Shown here: positions 22,238 to 33,100 of the stretch, in pieces
How positions within the stretch are numbered: the stretch's first letter is position 1
Layout of the letters: each line of letters begins with the position of its first letter
Assembly: GCF_014905175.1 (NCBI RefSeq)
Contig: NC_057790.1
Coordinates: forward strand, 8,556,001-8,620,000
Reading direction: 5' to 3'
Length of the DNA: 64,000 nt
DNA from: Aphidius gifuensis
Lineage: Eukaryota > Arthropoda > Insecta > Hymenoptera > Braconidae
Notes under the pieces: model-generated
What the model was told of the DNA's origin: nothing
The model's input: only the letters and a program-made list of their open reading frames with translations
The model's database searches: none
Position numbers and translations under genes: made by a program

Positions 22238-23695
22238 AGATCCGGACACTAATAACAACTAGTAAAACTGACAGCATTATTAAACATAACCTAAATTTGT
22301 TTGACGTTGATATTTTTTTGCCTGTCTAGAAACTGGTACCCTAACGTGGCTAACGTGTGCAACAACTGGTTCTAATATATTTTAGATGTCCGGATACTGG
22401 GGAAATTGAAAAATTTTTTAATTAATTAAATTTTCACTGAATTTATAATTGATACGAGTTTTTTTTTTTTTAATAAAAGGTATTATTATGAAGAATTTAA
22501 AAATAATAATGATTTTTTTTTTTTTTTTTTAAATATATTTTTTATAGTTTAAATAGTTTAAATTACGCCTCTACCGTCCGAGTACTGGTGCCACCACGGT
22601 ATATATTCATGAGAAAATTCAGAAAATTTAAAAAAAAAAAAAAATGATTTTATTTATTTATATAATTATTTATTGATTTGTTTATTGAATTAAAAAAAAT
22701 TCCATTTCACGGTAGGCCATACGTTACTCGGTAGGTAAAGAAATCATCACTTTAGTGAAAAATGGTAAAAACACTATTTTTTTTTTCTAATATAATAGAA
22801 CCATAGTTTGCAAACAAATAAAAATAGAAAAAAAAAATCCAAAATAAAAAAAATTAACCAAGTGATTTCATATTTTTTCTTGGCTCAGTACACACGATTT
22901 TTTTTTCCGATTCTTGAAAAAAAGTATCGAGAATCGATACATCGGCCCAAAAAAAGTATCGAGTAAAAGTACTCGATACTTTCCGATTTAAAATCGGCTT
23001 GTCGATACATCGGCAAAAATCGAAGACCACTAGTCTAAGTTAAGATCAGCTTTTGTGTGACTGCAGACGTTTTAAAAATAAATTAATTAATCCCAAGATG
23101 TCAAGTTTTAATAACATTTTAATCATTGAATTATAGACTAAAATATTTGTAAGCAACTAGATAAATAACCAAACTTGATATTTAACAAATCACATCAACA
23201 ATAAAGTATGAAATTATATGAAAATGACAAACATAACCTGCATCTGTCATTTTAATGCAGAGATTTTTTATTTTAATTTTTAATAATTATAAATATGAAA
23301 AATAAATCCTTCCTTAATTGTTTTCCTTCTTCTTTTTAATTATCATAATGAAAATTTATTTCGTAATTTTGAAAAGAAAAAAAATTTAATATGGTTTTAG
23401 ATTTTTTGTTATGTGGAATAATAAAAATTATTAAACTAAATACAAAAATTGTTGTATGTTCAACAGTTTTTGTTTGGAGCATAACAAATTTTGTTGTATG
23501 TCTATTAATTTTTGTTTGGAGCATGACAAATTTTGTTAAACAGCACGGTAATTATTACTCTGCCAGATGAACAAAAACTGTACTACCGGCAGAACAAATA
23601 TTATAGAGTTTCAACTTCGCCTCTACTTTGTTGTGCGGCACGACAATTTTTGTCCTGTTTTCTCAACAATATTTGTCGTTTTTTTTTCTTCGTAT

Positions 23696-24910
23696 ACTGA
23701 CCCTATATATACTAACTGCGTATATGCAACCTATTTTTTTAGAGTTTCTGCGAAAACGTTGAAGTGCAATTAAAAATCTTAAGAAGTTGATAGTTCAATC
23801 GAAAGAAAATATTTTGTAACAGACATAATTCCCAAACATTACATAATAATTTGTCGGGATAATAATGTGCATCAGCATAAAAGGACGCATCCATGTGCGA
23901 AAATTTATCTCTTATTTACATTGTTTGATACTGCAATCATGATTTTTTTTGAATAATTGGATGGTGAACTTCCAAAATATTAAGCTTTTGAAATATTTTT
24001 GCGTTCATGGAGTTTTTAGAAAGACTAAAGAGCTTTATTAATATTGTAACTTTTAATTAAAAGACTTGCTATAACGCCTGTTGGTGCCCGTAATCCTCGT
24101 TACAATTTGAAAATTAGAAATACCCCGATTGGAGATGAGTTAAACTCAGTTATTTTTTTCATCTTTTTTTCTTGATTTTCTTGATTTTGTTCTTGTTTCA
24201 AGTTATTGTTGATAAATTTTATTATCGATAAAATGCCTAAAAAAATCTTTTATTTCTAAAAATGAGTGTAATTATAATAAAAAATTCTAATAAAAATTCA
24301 GCTTTATACTGTAATCAGCAAATCTTTACTGTAGTGTATCGAAGTCTCAGATTCGTTTCTGACGTTTAAAACCCCTTCAATAAATTTCTACACGTTCTCT
24401 ACAAGAAAACTATATAATAATAAAGTTCAGACTGATTGCGTTACTAAATTTTGATAATTAACAGTTGAATTTTTACTCCAAAAAGAGTCTAATTGCACTT
24501 CATTGTTGTCGAGAAAAAACTCAGAAAAAATGGTTTTTTCGGTTGATTCCAAGTCCAATCAAACACGGAAGTTGATTTGTTAAAATTATATACATAAATA
24601 TATTAAAATCAATCAAAATTGAAAAAAAAAAACAGATTTCGTTGTTTCCTTCCATGTCCAAAAGCTGGGATTCGTAATATGTTCCGCATATATAATACGA
24701 TTTACATTACAGCGCTTGTCGTTGCTTTCATGTGAAGCTGCCATAGTCGTATGCAAATGCGAAAATAAGGTAGAATTTACATGAAAGCAATAACAAGCGC
24801 CTTCATGTTTTTCTATCGCGACTAACATTTCTTGTTGGTGAATCGTTACTGCGGGACCCGCAATAACTCTCGCAATACGGGACCAAGAATAGCACCCCCA
24901 GGGATGCGGA
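23696..24910. other. AT-rich intergenic stretch
   Basis: No gene or repeat can be supported. A 71-residue minus-strand frame at 24,613-24,828 lacks splice or family support. Confidence 0.4.
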
Positions 24911-24994
24911 ACGTGACTTATCGTTCATTCTGGCTTCCATGACCGTCCGTTGTCATTTTTATTTATTGACTAGTTTCGTCTAATTTTTTACTTA

Positions 24995-25468
24995 AGGCAT
25001 GTGGCCACTAGCATAGTTTTTCGACCAAGTTCTATGCCATAGAACTTGTGTCACTATATCTCACTAGAAATTTACTAGAAAATGGCCGCCGAGGACTATG
25101 TTAAAAAAATGCTGCGTGCAGCATTTTCAGCATAGAACCGCTAACTTCACACTAGTATTTTTTGATACAGCGAACATTAAGAAAATACAACAACAATGGT
25201 TAGCGTTATTAATAAATTTGTTTGTTTATATTTACACATGTATAGTACATATGTATAATGATTGACTGTCAAAATATGAAATTGTCAACAAATAAGAAAG
25301 GTTATATTTTTATTTTTTTTTTATGTGCTTCTAAGCAAGTTGGTACAGCTGAAACAATTTCAAAAAACGATTAAAACGCCGCCCTATAGCCGTCATATGT
25401 GAACTATTTCTGCCATAGTGCTATGGCATAGAACTTGGTCGAAAAACTATGGTAGTGGCCACAAGCCT
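24995..25468. mobile_element. TTA-flanked MITE, AGGCATGTGGCCACTA ends
   Basis: TIRs of about 48 bases read AGGCWTGTGGCCACTASCAT and on to GACCAAGTTCTATGCCATAG. TTA flanks both sides (24,992-24,994 and 25,469-25,471), restoring TTTACTTAGCTAG of the surrounding satellite. A 3-base TTA duplication fits the PIF/Harbinger group. Confidence 0.8.
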
Positions 25469-25740
25469 TTAGCTAGATTCTTTACTTAGCTGTAATTGTA
25501 GCCAAACAATCAATATCTATACATTATTTTACTTAGCTAGATTTTTCACTTAGCTAGATTTTTTACTTAGCTGTAAATGTAGCCACACTATTATTATCTG
25601 CATTATTTTACTCAGCTAGATGATTTACTTATAGCTCCGATTATAGCCAAACAATCGATATCTACATCATTTTACTTAGTTAGATTTTTTACTTGGCTGG
25701 ATTTATTACTTAGCTGCAATTGTAACAAAAAAAAAATTTA
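25469..25740 (-). repeat. AGCTAAGTAAAA satellite, second locus
   Basis: TTTTTTACTTAGCTAGATT units with TGTAGCCAAACAATCAATAT spacers are the reverse of the 10,925-11,515 satellite. Confidence 0.75.
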
Positions 25741-26192
25741 GACAAAAAATATTGAAAAAAAACTTTTCACGAAAAAACAACTAAGTCCCGCATTTTGAAA
25801 CTTGGCAAAACTAGCCAAAACAAGATGAAGACAATGGGAAATACGGATAGTAGAAATTTACAGCTACAATTACAGCTAAGTAAAAGAATGTAGCGATATA
25901 TTAAAAAAAACTCAGAAAAAAGAAAACTTGGTTTTTTTTTTTGTAAAATTTATCTTTTTTTCTAAGTCCATTATTTTGAACTTGGCAAAACTAGACGAAA
26001 CAAGTTAAAAAATAAAAATGACTACGGACGGTCATGGAAGCCAGAATGGACGATAAGTCACGTCGCTCACTGAATTTGGATATTGCCGCCCAAGTTTATG
26101 GACTTTGTTGGATTTTTTCCCCTGCGCATATTCGCTTTTCGAGTTATTAATCAATTCATATACAAAGTCATCATTTTCATCATCTATTACAG

Positions 26193-26403
26193 GGAAATGA
26201 GAGTTTCTGGAATATAATAAAACCAATCGTTGCTGTGTCACAATTATTTGGAAATTTTCCAATAAGTGGTATTTACAATTCAAAACCAGATGGATATGTT
26301 TTCAAATTTCCATCGTTTATTACGGGCTATTCAATAATGATCATTTCACTTATTGGTATTGCTATTGCTGCAACATTGAATGAAGCAATTCATTCTACGA
26401 AAG
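26193..26403 (+). CDS. Gustatory receptor exon 1 (5' limit uncertain)
   Basis: Follows a good acceptor (CTATTACAG) and ends ACG AAA G before GTGAAA. It encodes GNESFWNIIKPIVAVSQLFG, the conserved FPISG turn, and TM1 (SIMIISLIGIAIAATL). There is no Met in frame. A phase-compatible upstream exon at 26,034-26,093 would supply one, but lies in a transposon TIR and uses a weak donor (GTTTAT). Confidence 0.75.
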
Positions 26404-29400
26404 GTGAAACTTTTACGTTCAGTTCCAATTCTGAATATTCATAATATATATTTTTTCGATTGTAGATAAGGTCAAGGCGTTATTTAAATTTTTATTTTTT
26501 CAGATGAATTTTTTCTGAAGTTTTCATATACCGTTTTTTATGGATACAATTTTTCAGTGCTGCTTGTAATATTTTTTAAAACACCGAATTGGATAAAATT
26601 GCAAATAAATTGGCAACGCGTTGAAGAGAAATGGGATAAGTAAATATTTTTTAAACGTATTTCTATTCGTTTTTTAGTTTTTTGATAATACTAGAGTTGT
26701 GGGCGGCCGCAAGCAGCCGCTTCCGTTGATCAAAAAAAAATCAATGAAATTTTTTATACAAAAAAAAAAAAAAGGATTCAAAACAATTTGTATTACCAGT
26801 ATTAGACTATGTGACTCGAGCATAACAAAAACATTTACTCCAAAATGATTATATACAGATGCATGGTGCCTTTGATAATGAAAATATTTTTGATTGTTTT
26901 CCTATTTATTTGGAAAAAGAGCAAGAGCTAATTTGTACAACTTAAATCAGAATTTGTACTACTAAAATCAGAATTTGTACCTGAATAACAATAATAGAGT
27001 ATTGTAAATTTAAATTCTGGAGTCAACTATTTTTTTTTTGAATATTCTTAGAGTACGAATCAATTGCTTTCATTGATCCAAATAAGCTCAATTCTTTTCG
27101 AGAATAAAAAAAAAATATACATCTTTATTTATTATCTGAGGTGCCATGCAGTTAATGAACAATTTTCGTGATCAAACAATTTTTTTGTTCATATCTAATT
27201 AGCCTGGAGTGGATGGAATCAGAATAAACTATTATATGGATTCTTTTGGAGTTTATTTGGAGAATATTGGAGCGAAGTTAATTTTCTTTAGAAGTGTTAC
27301 GTACCAAGTTGAAAAATTAAAATTAAACTATGAAATAACTAAAAAAGAAAAGAATATGTAAAACCAAAATTAAATAGGCAAATAATCATAGAATAATTAA
27401 GACAAATCAACTTGGTATTTCACGTTAATATTAAAAAATCCTCTTATTTTGTTATTCCCTACAGGGTAACGGGTTAGGAGGGAATGTGTATGATTGTAGA
27501 TGTACCTTGATGTTAGAATAATCCGAAACCAATATTGTTGAGAGCGTGTCAATCTGGATAGTCGTCTGTTGATGTTGGTAGTCTCGAATAATCCAAACGG
27601 TAAAATAAACTCGAAGCACAGAAAACAACACCCCGGAAAAATGTCACAGTCAATAATTTTTATATAGGATTAGGGAAAGTTAAATAACACAGGAAATAAT
27701 AATTTATCACAAGGATTAATTAATTTAAATTCACTCGAAAAATGTTATTTATTCAAAACGTAAAAGTTCAATTGATTTTATTTAATTTTTATCAAATGTA
27801 AACTGAGAGAAATTTTAACTAAAAATTAAAATCATGGTTGAATAGAAATTACTATAGTACTTTGTAATTTTTGTTTTATTTCTGGGACTGGCCGCGAGAG
27901 TTGGAATTCTACAATAAAATTATGTAAAATGTGTAAAATGTCAAAAAATTGCTAGGTTACTTCAAGCCTCTATACATCGTTATCCATTGCAGATAGACAT
28001 GGGGTTGAGTAAAGTTTATTATTGAAAATTCAATTTTAAACAATTTATGAAGAATTACTTTTTTTGATTAATCTCTTAGATTATGAGTTATGAGTTAATT
28101 AAATAAAGAACATACATGTTTAGTGAAAACAATAAAAATTATTATATGTTTGAATAAAAAATACTGCACAATTTAATAAATATTCTTATAGGGCCGGTTT
28201 TTTCGTCCAACATTACAGTCAACTAAGGTTTAAACTCTAGTTAACTAACTAAGGATTTGGTTACCGACTGCGTTTTTTACATGCTTTAGTATTGAAAATA
28301 TCAATCGATAAGTAGTTAATCCTTAGTTAGTTAAAGTTAGTTAATGCTCAGTTAACTGTAATGTTGGACGAAAAAACCGGCCCATACATATAATAAAAAT
28401 TATCATGTACATTGTACACATATAAAAGTTAGCATAGACTTAAATATTTTTTACTATATAGCTTTGTAAAAATTCTGTTTGTGGGGCGAGATAACACAAA
28501 GATGGCCGACCGATTGAACAAATGATTGGACTGTCATGTAATTTCAAGCATTTCTACAGCCTTATCTGTTGAAGCTAGGTATGGGGTTAAGAGAGGTTTA
28601 TTGTTGGTTATTTATTTCTAAACAATTTATCAAGAATAACTTTTTTCTATTTAACAATTAGTTTTCGAGTTTTGAGCGTGTAAACAGAAAAGAAAAAATG
28701 TTGCCGGGAATTGATTGCTATTCTCCGTGAATCTAGCACAAACTGCCCAACTTAACACAAAAAATGTCCAACTTTTAAATAAAATTTATAATAAAATTTA
28801 GTAAATTCTAAAGCCGGTAGTGGGTAAATTCTCACTCTGCTAGAATTTACTTGTGAGTGTCGTGAATTTAGTCATTTTTTTAAACAGAAATTACAATAAA
28901 ATTGTGTAAATTTTATGGCTTAGTATTGTATATAGTCAATGGCCAGATTTTTTACATAATTTTATTGTAAAAATTATCTATCAATATACGAATAATTCTT
29001 ATAAATGACGGGGGAACGCAGTTTTTCTATTTATTCTGTAATTTTTTCTTTTACGTTTGTAATTCTTAGTTAAAATTTCTCTCAGTGTAGTTGATTTAAT
29101 TTTAATTTAATTTTAAATTTTATTTAATTTTAATGATTTGAATAGAACGAAAGTTGTCGCAAGAGTGAAGCTCCTTAAATTATAAAATAATAATTCCGAT
29201 AAAAATTAAATTAAAAAGAAGGGATGATTAAAAGTGGAAACATCTTGACCAATTACATTTTACCTGTCCCACGATAGTCAGCATTTAATATTTTACTTAG
29301 AGAATTATTTGTAACGTCAACGGATGTAAAATATCGAGTAGCCAAGGTGACTTTGAACTACGGTTTGCAAAAATAAATGCGCAATGGACCGAAATGATTA

Positions 29401-30104
29401 ATCAGCGCATAACACCAATTAAAAAGTTATAATATTTTTTAATAATAAATTGAAGAACTTTTAATGCGATTTTTTTTCATACTATAATTTTCCAAAGAAA
29501 TATCTTCCATGTGAAAACAAAAAATAAATATTAATCAATTAATATTAATTAAACTATTAAGATCCAAAAAAAATTAACTTTACTCCAATAATCTCCAAAA
29601 AAACTCCAGAAGAATCCATATGATAGTTTACTCTGATTCCATCAACCCCAGGCTAATTAGAAGTGAGCAGTTTTTTTTATTTTTTTCCATTGAAAGACAA
29701 ATTCTGTTATTATCAATACAAATAAACTGGAATTAACTAATTCAACGGAATGATTTTAAATTAGCCTTAAAAAACGCGCACTGGAAAAACGGTGCCGCTG
29801 ACGCAGCGCTAAGTGACGCTACGGCAAAGGAACTAACATCCGTTGCTAGCTATAGCTCCGTTGTCGCAGCTGAACTAGCGTAGAAGAACCTCAAGTACGT
29901 TGCGACAACTTACGAGGTCCGCTGCAGCACTTCTTGTGAGTTCAGCCCAATTCACAGTTTATGGTACCGCTGAATTTACTGTCCCGGCCATGGAGGTGTA
30001 TAAACTCCATGGTCCCGGCATATACGTTGTTTTTTTTATTATATTTCATTATTCAAATATAGTTTTTTTTATTATTTTGCATTATTTAAATATCCCACGT
30101 TGTA

Positions 30105-30138
<34 letters not shown>

Positions 30139-33100
30139 TTGTTTTATATTGTTTTATAGCGCTAACATCACTACCTTCTAGTATTAATTACTAATTTATT
30201 TCGACTAAGAATATATCTCAAAACTATTTATATGTATATTTTAAATTTTCTAAATCTTCTAATATAAAGTATAAATATTGTTATAACTTTTGTAAATCAG
30301 TTCCCTGTTAATGGAGCAATCTGTTGGGAATATGAATAAATAAATAAATAATAATAATAATAATAATAATAATTTGTTAGAATTCTAAATTATATTCTTT
30401 TGATTTATTTGATACAAACTTATCTATCAATCAACAGTCTGCATTTAAATCGATAAAACGTGTGACAAACATACAAGATATTAATTTTTATTATTATTTA
30501 TTTATCATCATGTGACTCTAGTATACTGAGAAAAAAACTTCTAAAATACAGAACTTTTGTTCTTGCATAAAAGTTCTTGGATTATGGAAAAATTTTCTTA
30601 TATTAAATAAAAAACTTCGTAATTCGAGAACGAAAATTTCTTGAAGTATGGAAATATTGTCTTGAGTTATAACAAATACGTCTTGGACTAGAAGTCTTAT
30701 AAGCCTCAAGACTTTTTCCGTACTTAAAATTTTTATCCCGGGCGTTCCCGAGTGGAAATTGAATCCGGCTTGGCCGGATCCTGATCCGAATCGGATCCAG
30801 TATGGCTAAGGTAATCCGGATCCGGGTTTCCTGACCCTTTTCGGATCCGTTATGGCTAAGGCTAACCGGATCCGGCTTTCCTTACTCTTTCCTGATCCGA
30901 ATCGGATCCAGATTGCCGGACTTTAATCGGACCTTATTTTTTTTTTCAAAGTTATCTCCGGGTTCAGTCAGGTTTGGCTAAGGCTAACCGGATCCGGCTT
31001 TCCTTACTCTTTCCTGATCCGAATCGGATCCAGATTGCCGGACTTTAATCGGACTTTATTTTTTTTTTCAAAGTTATCTCCGGGTTCGGTCAGGTTTGGC
31101 TAAGGCTAACCGGATCCGGTTTTCCTTACTCTATCCTGATCCGAATCGGATCCAGTATGCCGGACTTTAATTGAAGTTTGTTTTTTTTTTCAAAGTTAAC
31201 TTCGGGATTCGGTCAGGCTTGGCTAAGGTAAGCCGGATCCGGCTTCCCTGATTTGAAACAGATCCAACTTAGAAGTATTTGAAAAAAAAAAAAAAAAAAA
31301 TTAATTTCAGAATGTCATTTTATTTTTTGATAATAATAAATACATTGTTGCATATATATAGTATTAATCATATCAAGTTTTCCTATTGTAATTTTGGAAT
31401 ATAACTTTCTACACTTGTAAAGGACTTTTGATTTTATCGATTACACGTACGCCGCCGTGGTCAATAGGATAGAGTTGCCGACTGTGAACAGAATAGCGCA
31501 GAGATCAATCCCCGCAAAATCCGGAATTTTAGTTTAGTTCAGGTTGAATTTTCTAAGATAAAAATATTGTTAATAATGATTGTTAAAAGAAATAATTGAA
31601 AAAAGCAAATATATTTTTTTTTTTTAAATCAAAATTTTTTTAAAACAAAATTCGGATCCGGTTTAAATATAAAATCGGATCCGATTTGGATGTAAATTCG
31701 GATCCGATTTAAATGTAATTTCGGATACATAATTTAGTATCCGATTTAGCCACGGTGTCCTTATTGTAACCGGATTCGATTCGGAGCCTAGCTGGCGTTA
31801 CATTTTCAGTCCGAATCAGATCCGGCCAGCCTGATCCGATTCGGATATGTAATCAGGTAAGCCGGATCCGACCTGGATCCGAATCGGACTGAAATTTCCA
31901 CTCGGGTTACCCATTTTTAGCTTCTGAAAAGAGACTAGAGCTACTGTTGATTAAAATGTTTCTTTTCTATAAAATGTTTTATATATTCAGCTTTTTCAGC
32001 TTTTATCAAACGAAGTTCCGGCTACGATTTAAACTACAGGCAATTTCATTAATTTTGTTTTTCTCTGCTTTGATCGAGCATATATACAGTTATAAAAACT
32101 CAACTTCACGAATATCAGTTAAAAGTTTTTTGATTTTAATGGGTGAAAGATATTTATCTATATTTGGATCCCTGGATGGCTTATCAGACAGTTAAGTGTA
32201 TTGATGAAAGACGCACTTTTAACGCATTATTAATTTATTTCTTTTTAACAATAGATTACAAAATATTTGCGGGAATATTTGGTTGCATTATACGTACAAT
32301 GGCGACATTCACTTGGAACTTTTGTGATCTTCTAATTATTCTGGTACAAAAAATCCACTGAACAATTATTGTATATTATTATCAGCATGAAATATTTATT
32401 TCGATATATGTATCAAGAGACTCGGTAGAGTCTCGCCTCAATTTTACTCTAGCGCGAGACCTTACCGTATAAGTATTTTAAGTCAGCGGTCTGTGACGTC
32501 ACGATTTTTAGTTTCTGTTCTATCTCTTTAATTAATGTTAGAAAAAAAAAACTAAAAATAGTTTCATTATATATATCGATGCCTCTCTTTCCAATAAGCC
32601 TACTCTCGATTTTTTCTACCGAATATTAAAAAAGATATACAACTCAATAAAAGCCAGGTAACAAATCTTACTAAAAAATAAATTTTCAAGTTGAAATGTC
32701 CACATTTCTTCGGATACGTCGCGCCATACCCCGCGCCTATCCCTTCCTGAATTTTCTCTCCATGCATATACGTGTGTTATGCAGAGGCATGTGTTAGTGA
32801 TTTTACCATTGATGGTATAGCAGAAACATTTTTTATTTTTATTTTTTCATAGCTATTCATATAATATATATATATGTGCTTTAATTTTCGATTCATTCAT
32901 ATACAAGAAGATTTGTTATTTCTTTTATATAATTAACAGTTATATTATTTCATCATGGTATTCACGGAGAAATTAAAATAGAAGATTTGTACAAATATAA
33001 TTTTCATAAACTATTATTAGTTAAACAAAATGAGTGAAATAAAAACAAAACATAAATTTACAATGATGTCAAAAAGCCTCAATTTTACATGAGCTGTTTA

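Larger units (their letters stand above)
18597..22599. mobile_element. Nest level 3: TA-flanked element, CCGTGGTGGCACCAG ends
   Basis: A perfect 24-base TIR begins CCGTGGTGGCACCAGTACTC, with TA on both outer sides (18,595-18,596 and 22,600-22,601). The interior carries 'cggacac/ccggaca' motifs and AT-rich filler, then level 4. The short plus-strand frame over its left end is a chance product. Confidence 0.85.
18414..23032. mobile_element. Nest level 2: hAT-like element with 8-base target duplication
   Basis: The ends are TAGTGGTCTTCGATT and its reverse complement. GTCTAAGT is directly duplicated at 18,406-18,413 and 23,033-23,040. Subterminal GTATCGATAC and ATCGGAATCGG palindromes follow. 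Ends of the TAGTG type with 8-base duplication are the hAT signature. Non-autonomous as seen. Confidence 0.85.
18036..23695. mobile_element. Nest level 1: TA-flanked element rich in AACAA
   Basis: The left end CACTGAGAAAAAAAAACC follows TA; the right end (read inward) is TACGAAGAAAAAAAAACG before TA. The subterminal regions, 18,055-18,330 and 23,440-23,690, are built of TTGTTGTGCTGCAACAAAA-type blocks in mirror orientation. Everything between is the level 2-6 stack. No transposase is present. Confidence 0.75.
24911..26063. mobile_element. TIR element abutting the gustatory receptor
   Basis: About 75 bases at the left, starting ACGTGACTTATCGTTCATTC, are mirrored at the right end (CCAGAATGGACGATAAGTCA then CGT) with a few mismatches. 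The inside holds a PIF/Harbinger-like MITE and the AGCTAAGTAAAA satellite. The right TIR overlaps the only candidate start codons for the receptor (26,034 and 26,046). Confidence 0.7.
27300..29375. repeat. Dispersed 0.7 kb repeat, copy 2, split by an insertion
   Basis: The left part (27,300-27,800) and right part (29,140-29,375) together equal copy 1 at 1,600-2,290. They are separated by a 1.3 kb TA-flanked element. It lies in receptor intron 2. Confidence 0.75.

Noticed and set aside
24613..24828. 71-residue minus-strand frame
   Set aside because: Composition is mixed enough to look coding, but no acceptor, donor or recognised motif; kept as unannotated.
26032..26283. 83-residue minus-strand frame
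   Set aside because: Antisense to receptor exon 1 and the TIR; a shadow frame.
27801..29087. Possible viral or polydnavirus segment
   Set aside because: No viral gene or circle-junction motif seen; TA-flanked inverted ends explain it as a DNA transposon.
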